From: Bradyrhizobium sp. STM 3843
GTDB lineage: Bacteria; Pseudomonadota; Alphaproteobacteria; Rhizobiales; Xanthobacteraceae
Reading direction: 5' to 3'
DNA: 64,000 bases
Assembly (NCBI RefSeq): GCF_000239815.1
Contig: NZ_CAFK01000198.1
Span: 60,282-124,281, forward strand
In this document: positions 55,855 through 64,000 of the stretch, piece after piece
Numbering within the stretch: the first letter of the stretch is position 1
Layout of the letters: each line of letters opens with the position of its first letter
Notes under the pieces: model-generated
Told to the model about the DNA's origin: nothing
Seen by the model: only the letters and a program-made list of their open reading frames with translations
Database searches by the model: none
Translations under genes and position numbers: made by a program

Positions 55855-56346
55855 TCACGCTGCTTCCCTGCAATGTGCGCAGGTGCCGGTGATCTCGACC
55901 ACCGAGAGCTTCGGGGTGAAGCCGGAGGTCGCGGCGGCGGCTTTGAGGCCTTCCGCGATCGGGGCCGCTGGAACTTCGCCGACCGCGCCGCAGCGCTCGC
56001 AGATCAGGAACGCGACCAGCGTGGTCGAATCGTGATCCTGCGCGCAGGCGAGATAGGCGTTGCGGCTCTCGATCCGGTGTACCAGGCCGTTGGTTATCAG
56101 GAACTCGAGCGCCCGATAGATGGTGATCGGCGCCGGGCGGGCTGCGCTCTTGGCGAGTTCCTCGATGATCTCATAGGCGCCGAGCGGCCGATGCGTGGAC
56201 AAGAGCGCCTGGAGCACCTGGCGGCGAAGCGGGGTGAATTTCTGGCTGCGCTGCGCGCACACGCGCTCGGCATGATCAAGCGCATCCGCGGTGCAGCGGC
56301 CGTGATCATGGTCGGGGTCGGGGAATGCGGGTCTGGCAACGGTCAT
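55855..56346 (-). CDS. zur: Zur-type Fur family transcriptional regulator
   Basis: A 163-residue Fur-family protein from ATG 56346. It has a His-rich start (DPDHDHGRC), winged-helix motif FTPLRRQVLQALLSTHRPLGAYEI, ITIYRALEFLITNGLVHRIESRNAYLAC, and structural zinc pairs CERCGAVGE and CAHCREA. Length, His-rich start and the AYLAC text favour the zinc regulator Zur over Fur. It would repress zinc uptake, although no zinc transporter is encoded nearby. It is divergent from the MarR-EmrAB operon, and an AAGCTT array lies between them. Confidence 0.88.
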   Translation of the reverse strand: MTVARPAFPDPDHDHGRCTADALDHAERVCAQRSQKFTPLRRQVLQALLSTHRPLGAYEIIEELAKSAARPAPITIYRALEFLITNGLVHRIESRNAYLACAQDHDSTTLVAFLICERCGAVGEVPAAPIAEGLKAAAATSGFTPKLSVVEITGTCAHCREAA

Positions 56347-56453
56347 CAGGCAGCAACCTACCATTTCTCTCCGGCCATCGCCAAAGCGGCGCCGTCGTCA
56401 GCCATGCGCGCCGGTCGGATAGGGATTGCGTGAAAAAAGCCATGAAAAATTCA

Positions 56454-56529
56454 TAAGCTTGCTTATTATAGCAAAGCTTATTTGAGGCAAGCTTAGTTCC
56501 CAAGCTTGGTTCCAAAGCCTGCTTCCATT
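56454..56529. promoter_or_regulatory. AAGCTT repeat array between zur and marR
   Basis: Four copies of the palindrome AAGCTT at 56456, 56475, 56490 and 56503, plus a degenerate AAGCCTGCTT at about 56516. The first two form a larger inverted repeat: ATAAGCTTGCT-TATTAT-AGCAAAGCTTAT (56454-56482). This AT-rich patch in a GC-rich genome is the likely operator and promoter zone of the MarR-EmrAB operon, perhaps with zur control. Confidence 0.65.
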
Positions 56530-56571
56530 GTCCGCCGAGCCAAAATTGCGCGGATTGAGAAATGAACGGAT

Positions 56572-57051
56572 ATGGCCCGAGATCCCGCGGACGTGAATTT
56601 CCTGTTCGCCCTCGGCGAGCTGCAGCGCCTGGTGCGCGTCTATGCCGACAAGGAAGCGGCGCGCTTCGGCATGACCCGCGCGCAATGGGCCGTGCTCGCC
56701 AGAGTCGAGCGCAACGAGGGCATGAAGCAGTCGGAGCTCGCCGAGCAGATGGAGATGCAGCCGATCACGCTGACGCGGCTGATCGACAAGCTCGCCGATG
56801 CCGGCCTGATCGAGCGCCGCGGCGACGACAATGACCGGCGCGTCAATCGACTTTATCTCCAGAAGGCCGCACGCCCGCTGCTCGCCAAGCTCGCCGAGCT
56901 CAAATTGGAGCTGACCGAAACCGCGCTCGCCGGCATCAGCGGCGCTGACACGCAGCGGCTGATGAACCAGCTCGAAGCCATCAAAGAAAACGTAAGAAAC
57001 GCCCTGCAGTCGCTTTGCGACACGCAGCGAAAGGAGCAGCATTATGGCTGA
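56572..57051 (+). CDS. MarR family transcriptional regulator
   Basis: A 159-residue winged-helix regulator: WAVLARVERNEGMKQSELAEQMEMQPITLTRLIDKLADAGLIERRGDDNDRRVNRLYLQKAARPLL is a textbook MarR core with the DxRxxR wing (DDNDRRVN). It overlaps the EmrA gene start by eight bases. It most likely represses the marR-emrA-emrB operon from the AAGCTT array and releases it on ligand binding. No other copy of a target gene is visible. Confidence 0.93.
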   Translation: MARDPADVNFLFALGELQRLVRVYADKEAARFGMTRAQWAVLARVERNEGMKQSELAEQMEMQPITLTRLIDKLADAGLIERRGDDNDRRVNRLYLQKAARPLLAKLAELKLELTETALAGISGADTQRLMNQLEAIKENVRNALQSLCDTQRKEQHYG

Positions 57052-58195
57052 ACCCGCTTTGAAGATTGCCACCGAACAGAAGAAGGCGAGCCCCGACGGC
57101 GCGACTGCTGCGGCGGCGCGGCCGAAAGGCGGCATGTTCAAGCGCTATCGCCGCGTGCTGCTGCTGGTCGTGCTGCCGGTCCTCGCCGCGGTCGGCGGCC
57201 TGGAATTCTATCTGCATGGCGGCCGCTATGTGACCACCGATGACGCCTATGTCGGCGCCCAGAAGGTGCTGATCACGCCCGACATCTCCGGCAAGATCGT
57301 CAAGATCATCGTCAAGGAAGGCCAGCAGGTCAGCCAGGGCGACGAGCTGTTCGAGATCGATCCCGAGCCGTTCCAGCTCGCCCTTGACCAGGCCAAATCC
57401 ACGCTCGAGCAAGCCCGCACCAGCTACAACAATCTGCTCGCCAACATCAAAATCTATCAGCAGATGGCCGATCTGATGCAACAGACCATCGATCTGAAGC
57501 AGAAGGACGTCGAACGCAAGTCGGCTTTGGCCAGGAACAGCTTCGGATCGCAACTCGATCTCGACAATGCCTCGTCGGCCCTGGTCACGGCCCGGGCGGA
57601 ATACGCCTTCGTTCAGCAGCAATTGTCCACCGCCAAGACCCAGCTGCTCGGCAACCCCGAGCTGCCGATCGAACAATTCCCGCCCTATTACCAGGCCAAG
57701 GCGGCGCTCGGCATTGCCCAACGCAATCTCGATCACACCGTGATGCGAGCGCCGATGGCCGGCATCGCCACCCAGGTCGACCAGATCCAGCTTGGCCGTT
57801 TCGTCGCGGCCGGCACGCCGGTGTTCTCGGTGATCGACGTCGCCAATCCCTGGGTCGATGCCAATCCGAAGGAAAGCGACTTCACTTTCGTCGCGGTCGG
57901 CCAGCCGGTCGAGCTCGATGTCGACGCCTTCCCGAACCATGCGTTCAAGGGCACAGTCGGTTCGCTCTCGCCCGGCACCGGCGCGCAGTTCGCGATCCTG
58001 CCGCCGCAGAACGCGACCGGCAATTTCGTGAAGGTCGTGCAGCGCGTGCCGGTGCGGATCTATTTCGACAAGAACGACAAATATGTCGCGAAGCTGAAGG
58101 CCGGCATGAGCGTCAACGTCGCGATCGACACCGGTCATCAGCGCTCGCTGGCCGGGCTGTTCGGCGCGGCCCACGCCGCGGAGACGGCGGAGTAG
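57044..58195 (+). CDS. emrA: EmrA/HlyD family efflux adaptor
   Basis: A 383-residue membrane fusion protein. A cytoplasmic lead (residues 1-36), one membrane helix (37-58), then TDDAYVGAQKVLITPDISGKI, a lipoyl-type half, a coiled-coil hairpin (LDQAKSTLEQARTSYNN) and the second lipoyl half RAPMAGIATQVDQIQLGRFV, with a beta-barrel end. Begins inside marR (8-base overlap) and is followed 4 bases later by the MFS gene. With EmrB it bridges to an outer-membrane channel for drug or toxin efflux; no TolC gene is in the operon. Confidence 0.93.
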   Translation: MAEPALKIATEQKKASPDGATAAAARPKGGMFKRYRRVLLLVVLPVLAAVGGLEFYLHGGRYVTTDDAYVGAQKVLITPDISGKIVKIIVKEGQQVSQGDELFEIDPEPFQLALDQAKSTLEQARTSYNNLLANIKIYQQMADLMQQTIDLKQKDVERKSALARNSFGSQLDLDNASSALVTARAEYAFVQQQLSTAKTQLLGNPELPIEQFPPYYQAKAALGIAQRNLDHTVMRAPMAGIATQVDQIQLGRFVAAGTPVFSVIDVANPWVDANPKESDFTFVAVGQPVELDVDAFPNHAFKGTVGSLSPGTGAQFAILPPQNATGNFVKVVQRVPVRIYFDKNDKYVAKLKAGMSVNVAIDTGHQRSLAGLFGAAHAAETAE

Positions 58196-58199
58196 GGTG

Positions 58200-59759
58200 A
58201 TGAGCACGGCTGCGCCCTCACCCTCGGCCGTTCCCGGCTTTCGCCGCAACATGGTGACGGTCTGCGCCATGACGGCGACGGTCATGCAGGCGCTCGACAC
58301 CACCATCGCCAACGTGGCGCTGCCCTATATGCAGGGCACGCTGTCGGCGTCGCAGGACCAGATCAACTGGGTGCTGACGTCCTACATCGTGGCGGCGGCG
58401 ATCATGACCGCGCCGGTCGGCTGGATCGCCAACCGCTTCGGCCGCAAGCGCACCTTCATCGTCTGCTCGGCCGGCTTCACCGTCGCCTCAGTCATGTGCG
58501 GGCTGGCGCAGGACATCAACCAGATGGTGCTGTTCCGCCTGCTGCAGGGCGTGTTCGGCGCCTCGCTGGTGCCGCTGTCGCAGGCCGTCCTGCTCGATTC
58601 CTACGCGCTGCATGAACGCGCAAAAGCGATGTCGATCTGGGGCATGGGCGTGATGATGGGCCCGATCATGGGGCCGTCGCTCGGGGCCTGGCTGACCGAG
58701 ACCTATTCCTGGCACTGGGTGTTTTTCGTCAATCTGCCGTTCGGCCTGGTCACCGTGCTCGGCCTGATGGCGTTCATGGACGAGACCAAGCCGAACACCG
58801 AGTTGACATTCGACTGGTTCGGCTTCCTCGCGCTGGCGGTCGGCATCGGCTCGCTGCAGATCGCGCTCGATCGCGGCGAGGACCAGGGCTGGCTCGAGAG
58901 CAACGAGATCATCATCGAGTTCATCGTCGCCGGGATCGGCTTCTATTATTTCCTGGCGCATTCGCTGACCACGCAGCGTCCCTTCATCCAGTTCGCGCTG
59001 TTCAAGGACAAGAATTTCGTCGGGGGCTGCGTGTTCATGACGGTGATGGGCCTGGTGCTGTTCTCGACCATGGCGCTGTCCTCGCCCTACCTGCAGAACG
59101 TCATCGGCTATCCCATCATCACCGCCGGCGTGCTGCTGGCGAGCCGGGGCTGCGGCACTTTCGTGGCGATGATGCTGGTCGGGCGGCTCTTGCGCTATAT
59201 CGAGGCGCGGACGCTGATCGTGGTCGGCCTCGGCCTGACCGCACTGTCGCTGTTCCAGATGACGGCGTGGACCGACCAGACCGGCGTGCCCGAGATCGTC
59301 ACCATCAGCATCATGCAGGGCTTCGGCTTCGGGCTGGTGTTCGTGCCGCTGTCGACGGTGGCGTTCATGACGCTGCCGGGGCAGTTGCGCACCGACGGCA
59401 CCTCGATGCTGACCCTGGTGCGCAATGTCGCCAGCTCAATCGGGATCTCGATTGCGATCGCGCAGCTGACCGAGGGCACCCGCCGCAACCATGCGATCCT
59501 GGTCGAGCACATCAACCCGTTCAATCACGCGCTGCAGATGCCGAACGTCGCCGGCATGATCAACCTGTCGACCGATGCCGGCCGCGCCATGGCCGACGCG
59601 ATGGTGATGGTGCAGGCGCAGATCCTGGCCTTCTCCCACGACTACCAGCTGGTGATGGTGTTCATCCTGGTGTCGATCCCGCTCGCGATCATGATCGGCT
59701 CGACCCGGACCGCGCTGCGCGCCCAGGCCGCGCCGGCCGATCACGCTGTCATGGAGTAG
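58200..59759 (+). CDS. emrB: EmrB/QacA-type MFS efflux transporter (DHA2, 14 helices)
   Basis: A 519-residue MFS protein from ATG 58200, seven bases after GGAG; GTG 58197 is an alternative. Motifs: LDTTIANVALPYMQGTLSASQDQINW in helix 1, motif A GWIANRFGRKRTF, motif C GMGVMMGPIMGPSLGAW. The length and 14-helix layout match the DHA2 family. It is the proton-driven pump of the EmrA-EmrB system regulated by the upstream MarR. Confidence 0.94.
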   Translation: MSTAAPSPSAVPGFRRNMVTVCAMTATVMQALDTTIANVALPYMQGTLSASQDQINWVLTSYIVAAAIMTAPVGWIANRFGRKRTFIVCSAGFTVASVMCGLAQDINQMVLFRLLQGVFGASLVPLSQAVLLDSYALHERAKAMSIWGMGVMMGPIMGPSLGAWLTETYSWHWVFFVNLPFGLVTVLGLMAFMDETKPNTELTFDWFGFLALAVGIGSLQIALDRGEDQGWLESNEIIIEFIVAGIGFYYFLAHSLTTQRPFIQFALFKDKNFVGGCVFMTVMGLVLFSTMALSSPYLQNVIGYPIITAGVLLASRGCGTFVAMMLVGRLLRYIEARTLIVVGLGLTALSLFQMTAWTDQTGVPEIVTISIMQGFGFGLVFVPLSTVAFMTLPGQLRTDGTSMLTLVRNVASSIGISIAIAQLTEGTRRNHAILVEHINPFNHALQMPNVAGMINLSTDAGRAMADAMVMVQAQILAFSHDYQLVMVFILVSIPLAIMIGSTRTALRAQAAPADHAVME

Positions 59760-59910
59760 CTGTCAAGGTAGCGAAAAGGTGACCGGGCGTGATGGTTTTC
59801 CGGTCAACCATGCTCACGTTTCGGGCTATCATATGGGTAACCCGGTCCTCCGCGTTTAAGTTGCACGTGGAGGCAGTGCCTCATGGACGCCCCGCCATGA
59901 TGTGCCGGAT

Positions 59911-59940
59911 GGGGGCGGTGGTACCTCCAGCGCCGCCCCC
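59911..59940 (+). terminator. GC-rich hairpin downstream of the efflux operon
   Basis: GGGGGCGG pairs with CCGCCCCC around a 14-base loop, about 150 bases after the efflux operon. No T-run follows. The surrounding 59760-60046 holds no supported gene. Confidence 0.4.
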
Positions 59941-60046
59941 AGCCCCCGGGATCATTTTCCCCATTCCAGCGTGACAGTGGAAGATGCCGTCACCCTCCCG
60001 CGAGGGGAGGGCGGGAAGCGCGAAGTTCTCCAGGTCGAATCAGAGC

Positions 60047-60490
60047 TCACGCCTGCGGCGTCACCGCCGGCAGCGGCTTGTCGTTGACGACATTGGCCTT
60101 GAGAAGGTTCGCCTTTGCTTCTCCTTTGACCTCCTCCCGGGCTTCGACAACCTTGCCGGCGTCGCTGGGCAGGATCGCGCTGGCGAGCGTCTTGATCGGA
60201 TCGTCGCCGGGCTTGAAGCCGGACTGCACCAGGATCTCGTCGATCAGCGGCTTCATCGCATGCACGCGCAACAGCTCGCCGGCGAGCCCCTCGCCGAAGC
60301 CGACATTGCCGTTGCCCCCGGCGCCGTTGCCGTTACCGTCGAACGCGCCGCCGGTATGGAGAATGCGGACGTCCTTGAGATTCGCGATCGGCTTGACCAT
60401 TTCGCCGAGCGCGGCCGGCATCGCCGCGATGCGCTGCTTGGCCAGCTCGAAATCGATCACGTTGCTGCCGAGCTTGTTCTGGGCCTCGTC
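60047..60490 (-). pseudogene. C-terminal fragment of a flotillin/YqiK-like protein
   Basis: An open stretch of about 148 codons with no valid start. It opens at DEAQNKLGSNVIDFELAKQR, followed by MPAALGEMVKPIANLKDVRILHTGG, a Gly/Asn-rich linker, and a final helix segment with VHAMKPLIDEILVQSGFKP. This matches the end of flotillin-family proteins (SPFH domain and Flot repeats missing). Its first codons abut the phosphotransferase stop, and its extra upstream frame is that gene read out of frame. The rest of the flotillin gene is absent from the window. A remnant left by deletion or insertion is the likeliest reading. Confidence 0.8.
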
Positions 60491-61553
60491 AGTCCAGCAA
60501 TTCGCGGCAGCCGAGATCGTCGACCGCGAGGAAGATCCGCTCAAGATTATTCCACCAGATCACGGGCGGAGTCTTCGCGGTCCATTGCCACACCGGTTTG
60601 GTGATCTGCCAGAGCACTCCGCGGCGATAGTCATCGCTAAGCGCAGCGCGGCTATAACCGCTCACGCCGTGGCTCACCAACGTCGCATGGTAACGATCCA
60701 GCAGCTCACCTTCGATGTCACGCCGACGCTCGGGATAAAGTTGCAGGGCGATCATATAGGCCAGATCGTTCGCACCCACATTGATCCGCCATTGATCGAA
60801 ATCGAACACGCGGACACGATCGTCCACTCCGTGCCTCGGAACAAGAAAATTCCAGATATGTGCATCGCCATGCGCGATGGTCACGTTCCGCCGCGAATGG
60901 TAGCGCTGCAGCAGCCGTGGCGAAGCCTTGATAAAGCGATGATAGACGTCACGCCGTTCCGCAGTCAGGCGATCACCGAGCAGGGCGGCAAAGCGCTCGA
61001 AATGGCCGGCGAACTGCGCCATCACCTGGTCCATCGCCGTGATGTCCGCGAAGGTGCTAATCGACTGGCCAAGACTCTCATGGTCCCACCACGCCGCATG
61101 CAGCCGCGACAGGGCTTCGACGATGGATGCCGCCTGCTCCAAGCTCGGCGGAAGGGGCCATTCGGTCGCGAGCTCGTGCGTCTCGGACAAGTCCTCCAGC
61201 AACAGATGCCAAGCATGAGTGTCGCTGTTCCAGAGTGAATCGAAGCAGCGTGGCACCAGATGCTTCGGCATGCGCGGCGCGACGTCGCGATAGAAGGCGA
61301 CCTCCTGGCGGCCGGCTTGCCACAGGGTTCTCGCGAAGTTCTCCTGCGCGACTTTCAGGATCAGCGTCTCAGGTGCGTCGGGCGCCGGGCCGTCATAGCT
61401 GAGCCGCAGCCGTATGATGCGCGATACGATGATGTCGCGCGCGCTCAGCACGGCTACCTGGCGTACGGAGCCCGCCCCGAGGACGCCCGATGCACGCAAT
61501 GCCTCGGTCAGGTGAGCAGGATCGACGGCCGGAGGCAAAGGCGTTGCGGTCAT
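60489..61553 (-). CDS. APH/ecdysteroid-kinase-like phosphotransferase
   Basis: A 354-residue protein from ATG 61553 (MTATPLPPAV) with AGGA upstream; ATG 61616 is an alternative. Kinase-like motifs: Lys in TLILKVAQEN, Brenner motif IAHGDAHIWNFL and metal-binding VFDFDQW. This arrangement fits the APH and DUF1679/ecdysteroid-kinase group, phosphorylating small hydroxyl substrates. It is not close to clinically known aminoglycoside kinases by eye. It ends exactly where the flotillin fragment begins. Confidence 0.88.
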   Translation of the reverse strand: MTATPLPPAVDPAHLTEALRASGVLGAGSVRQVAVLSARDIIVSRIIRLRLSYDGPAPDAPETLILKVAQENFARTLWQAGRQEVAFYRDVAPRMPKHLVPRCFDSLWNSDTHAWHLLLEDLSETHELATEWPLPPSLEQAASIVEALSRLHAAWWDHESLGQSISTFADITAMDQVMAQFAGHFERFAALLGDRLTAERRDVYHRFIKASPRLLQRYHSRRNVTIAHGDAHIWNFLVPRHGVDDRVRVFDFDQWRINVGANDLAYMIALQLYPERRRDIEGELLDRYHATLVSHGVSGYSRAALSDDYRRGVLWQITKPVWQWTAKTPPVIWWNNLERIFLAVDDLGCRELLD

Positions 61554-61636
61554 GCGGCGCGCGTCCTGTGGTTGCGTGCCGGATGATAGCTCAGGAGCAG
61601 GCCCGGGGCCATGCACCCCGTGACGAAAGGGGCCTG

Positions 61637-62533
61637 CTACTTGATCGGCGCGCGCGGCAGCACGGTCTCGCCGGCCTCCATGCGGTAGACGTGGTCGAGC
61701 GAGTACCAGGGCGCGATCACGTCGTGCGCGGTCGGATGCGGTTCGTCATGGCGGATGAAATCGCCGAGCAGCGCCTTGGTCACGCCGAACTGGACGTCGC
61801 TGTCGATATGCGGGTCGTTGGGGTCGTAGACCTGCGAGATCAGGACCTTGAAGCCGGGCTTGACGATCAGCGCATGCAGATGCGCGGGGCGATAAGGATG
61901 CCGGCCCTGCGCCTGTAACAGCCGCCCGACCACGCCGTCGGTCGGAATCGGATAGCCCACCATCATCACCGAGCGAAACCAGAAGCGGCCGTCGGCATCG
62001 GTTGTGAATGTCCCGCGCAGGTTCATGTCGGCCTGATCCGGGTCCTGGTTCTCATAGAGCCCGACCGGCGAGGCGTGCCAGACATCGACCTCGGCGCCGG
62101 CCACCGGCGCGCCATCGGGATCGAGCACGCGCCCGTGCACGAACAGCGCCGGGCCGGGTGTGGCCGAGCGCACGATCAAGCTTCCGTTCTCCATCCGAGG
62201 TGAATTCAACCGCCAGAACGGGCCGAGCAGGGACTGCGAGGTCTCGGTGTTGCCCTTGTCACCATTGTTCAGCAGGCAGACCAGCGACGAGACGCCGAGC
62301 GAGCCCGCCATCAGCACCACCTCATTGTGCGTGTCATTGGTGCGCTGGCCGAGCTCCGCGATAACAGCGGCAGCCTCGCGGAATTCGGCCTCGGTCAGTC
62401 TGACATCGCGGACGAAACCGTGCAGATGTTTGATCAGCGCGATCATGATCTCGCGCAGCCGCGGGTTTGTCGTTCGTTCCATCACGGCCAGCACGGCCGG
62501 CGTCACGTCCTGCTCGCGGGAGATGGTCATCAT
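61637..62533 (-). CDS. Intradiol ring-cleavage dioxygenase (hydroxyquinol/catechol 1,2-dioxygenase family)
   Basis: A 298-residue dioxygenase. An N-terminal helical dimer domain (residues 1-100) precedes the beta-sandwich core. The Fe(III) ligands are the Tyr in GLYENQD, the Tyr in RHPYRPAHLH and the two His of the same PAHLH motif. VWHASPVG and RGTFTTDADGRFWFRSV are standard. Hydroxyquinol 1,2-dioxygenase is likelier than catechol because of the N-terminal style. pcaF lies upstream on the same strand with a palindromic repeat between, so the two may form one aromatic-degradation unit. Confidence 0.93.
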   Translation of the reverse strand: MMTISREQDVTPAVLAVMERTTNPRLREIMIALIKHLHGFVRDVRLTEAEFREAAAVIAELGQRTNDTHNEVVLMAGSLGVSSLVCLLNNGDKGNTETSQSLLGPFWRLNSPRMENGSLIVRSATPGPALFVHGRVLDPDGAPVAGAEVDVWHASPVGLYENQDPDQADMNLRGTFTTDADGRFWFRSVMMVGYPIPTDGVVGRLLQAQGRHPYRPAHLHALIVKPGFKVLISQVYDPNDPHIDSDVQFGVTKALLGDFIRHDEPHPTAHDVIAPWYSLDHVYRMEAGETVLPRAPIK

Positions 62534-62548
62534 TATTTCTCCGTCATT

Positions 62549-62645
62549 CCGGGGCGATGCGTCAGCATCGAACCCGGAATCTCGACATTGTTGGACTCAT
62601 CTCCAGATTCCGGGTTCGCTCGCTACGCTCGCGCCCCGGAATGAC
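62549..62645. repeat. Palindromic intergenic repeat (family C)
   Basis: CGTCATTCCGGGGCGATGCG at the left end is mirrored by CGCGCCCCGGAATGACG at the right; inner arms are GAACCCGGAATCTCG and GATTCCGGGTTCGC. A half copy occurs at 53241-53286. It separates pcaF from the dioxygenase gene and may uncouple their expression. Confidence 0.7.
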
Positions 62646-62663
62646 GAAGCGAAGGGCGCTTCG

Positions 62664-63872
62664 TCAGTTCAGCTTCTCGATCGCCAGCGCCACGCCCTGG
62701 CCGACGCCGACGCACATGGTGGCGAGCGCGCGCTTGCCGCCGCGCGTCTCGAGCCCATGCACGGCGGTCAGCGCCAGCCGTGCGCCGCTCATCCCCAAGG
62801 GATGGCCGAGCGCGATCGCGCCGCCATGCGGATTGACGAAATCGGCATCGTCGGCGACGCCGAGCTGGCGCAGGCAGGCGATGCCTTGGCTCGCGAATGC
62901 CTCGTTCAGCTCGATCAGGTCGAAATCGGTGATCTTCAGCCCCAGCCGCTCCATCAGCTTGCGCGTCGCCGGCACCGGGCCGATGCCCATGATGCGCGGC
63001 GGCACCGCAGCTGACGCCAGCCCCAGCACCTTTGCGCGCGGGGTCAGGCCGTGTTTCTTCACGGCGGCTTCAGAGGCGAGGATCATCGCCGCGGCGCCGT
63101 CATTCACGCCGGACGCATTGCCGGCCGTCACCGTGCCGGGATTGCGCACGATCGGCTTGAGCTTGGCGAGACCTTCCAGCGTGGTGTCGGGACGCGGATG
63201 CTCGTCCTTGTCGACGACCACGGGGCCGGCCTTGCCGCCGGGCACGGTGACCGGCGTGATCTCTTCGGCGAAATAGCCCGACGCGATCGCCTTGCCGGCG
63301 CGCTGCTGTGAGCGGATCGCGAACGCGTCCTGATCGGCGCGCGAGACCTGGAATTCCTCTGCGACGTTCTCGCCGGTCTCCGGCATCGAATCGACCCCGT
63401 ACTGCTGCTTCATCAGCGGGTTGATGAAGCGCCAGCCGATCGTGGTGTCGAAGATCTCGGCCGAACGCGAGAACGCTTCGGTCGCCTTGCCCTGCACGAA
63501 CGGCGCGCGTGTCATCGATTCGACGCCGCCCGCGATCGCGAGGTCGATCTCACCGGCGCGGATCGCGCGGCCCGCGGCGCCGACCGCATCGAGGCCGGAG
63601 GCACAGAGGCGGTTCAAGGTCTGGCCGGGAATAGAGTCGGGCAAGCCCGCCAGCAGCACCGCCATGCGCGCGACGTTGCGGTTGTCCTCCCCGGCCTGGT
63701 TGGCGCAGCCGAAGAACACTTCATCGACGGCGGACCAGTCGAGATTGGGATGTTTCGCGATCAGCGCCTTGATCGGCGTGGCCGCAAGATCGTCCGCACG
63801 CACTTTCGCGAGCGAGCCGCCGAAGCGGCCGATCGGGGTCCGTACCGCATCGCAGATATAGACGTCTCGCAT
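62664..63872 (-). CDS. pcaF: 3-oxoadipyl-CoA thiolase PcaF
   Basis: A 402-residue thiolase. Active-site Cys lies in LNRLCASGLDAV, the second Cys in CVGVGQG, and the His in GHPLGMSGAR. The PcaF hallmark FGCANQAGEDNRNVARMA distinguishes it from acetyl-CoA acetyltransferases. It cleaves beta-ketoadipyl-CoA to succinyl-CoA and acetyl-CoA, the last step of the beta-ketoadipate pathway fed by intradiol dioxygenases such as the neighbour at 61637. Other pca genes are not in the window. Confidence 0.95.
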   Translation of the reverse strand: MRDVYICDAVRTPIGRFGGSLAKVRADDLAATPIKALIAKHPNLDWSAVDEVFFGCANQAGEDNRNVARMAVLLAGLPDSIPGQTLNRLCASGLDAVGAAGRAIRAGEIDLAIAGGVESMTRAPFVQGKATEAFSRSAEIFDTTIGWRFINPLMKQQYGVDSMPETGENVAEEFQVSRADQDAFAIRSQQRAGKAIASGYFAEEITPVTVPGGKAGPVVVDKDEHPRPDTTLEGLAKLKPIVRNPGTVTAGNASGVNDGAAAMILASEAAVKKHGLTPRAKVLGLASAAVPPRIMGIGPVPATRKLMERLGLKITDFDLIELNEAFASQGIACLRQLGVADDADFVNPHGGAIALGHPLGMSGARLALTAVHGLETRGGKRALATMCVGVGQGVALAIEKLN

Positions 63873-64000
63873 CGCTCTCTCCCTGAAGTCGCGTGTTTCT
63901 GGTCGGATTTGAGGGCGGTTTTAGGAGTGTGCCGGAACCAGGTCAAATGACGGGAGCGCGGGAGGGTATGCGCCAGGACGGCGGTGTGCTCCCTCTGCCC
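63873..64000. other. Intergenic edge
   Basis: The last 128 bases hold no supported gene; the pcaF promoter is presumably here. A short T-rich segment occurs at 63918-63925. Confidence 0.4.

Overview
The window is 64 kb of high-GC chromosome from an alphaproteobacterium, most likely Bradyrhizobium or a close relative. This rests on gene content and style, not on a database search. The supporting signs are a RegS/RegR-type redox two-component system beside an mmcB gene, a DUF1127 protein, two kinds of polyhydroxybutyrate (PHB) depolymerase, a branched-chain amino-acid-type ABC operon, pcaF, and intergenic palindromic repeats of the kind common in that group. There is no plasmid, phage or IS gene. 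The window looks like ordinary chromosome with one poorly coding patch at about 7.35-9.7 kb.

Layout. 1-6 kb: an ethylene-receptor-like histidine kinase cut by the window edge, small hypothetical and DUF1127 proteins, an ACT-domain protein, a secreted alpha/beta-hydrolase, a small secreted repeat protein, and a tightly overlapped VOC-ArsR-SRPBCC cassette. 6-10.4 kb: a TPR-methyltransferase, a gene-poor stretch with a 53-residue membrane protein and a BA14K-tailed membrane protein, a GNAT enzyme and tRNA-Arg(CCG). 10.5-22.5 kb: YccF, two GGDEF-EAL proteins either side of a complete branched-chain amino-acid-type ABC operon, and an HWE-type kinase. 22.6-28.1 kb: an SDR, a cytochrome P450, a long dispersed repeat, a DUF1778/GNAT toxin-antitoxin pair and a luciferase-like monooxygenase. 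28.4-36.5 kb: a methyltransferase-glycosyltransferase fusion, a lipase-box PHB depolymerase, an MBL-fold hydrolase, two convergent GH13 enzymes and MmcB. 36.5-45.7 kb: RegR/RegS, a divergent ABC-2 exporter, the intracellular PHB depolymerase, a zinc metallopeptidase and a PAS-PAS-GAF-GGDEF-EAL protein. 45.7-56.3 kb: a class A penicillin-binding protein, a DUF1330 protein, a PQQ/cytochrome c dehydrogenase, a frameshifted GNAT gene, a TauD-type dioxygenase, ispG with a drug/metabolite exporter, and Zur. 56.5-64 kb: a MarR-EmrA-EmrB efflux operon, a flotillin fragment abutting a phosphotransferase, an intradiol dioxygenase and pcaF.

Working together. Three separate c-di-GMP proteins sit within 35 kb. 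The liv genes form a transport unit. RegS/RegR would couple the quinone redox state to transcription. The intradiol dioxygenase and PcaF fit an aromatic-degradation branch of the beta-ketoadipate pathway. The two PHB depolymerases point to PHB turnover.

The most distinctive items are: the kinase that keeps ethylene-receptor residues Asp25 and Cys65 but has Arg in place of the copper ligand His69; the AAGCTT operator-like array at the zur/marR divergence; the flotillin remnant whose boundary coincides with a phosphotransferase stop codon; a hairpin overlapping the ribosome binding site of the TauD-like gene; and several dispersed repeat families. I did not find a clearly new multi-gene system.
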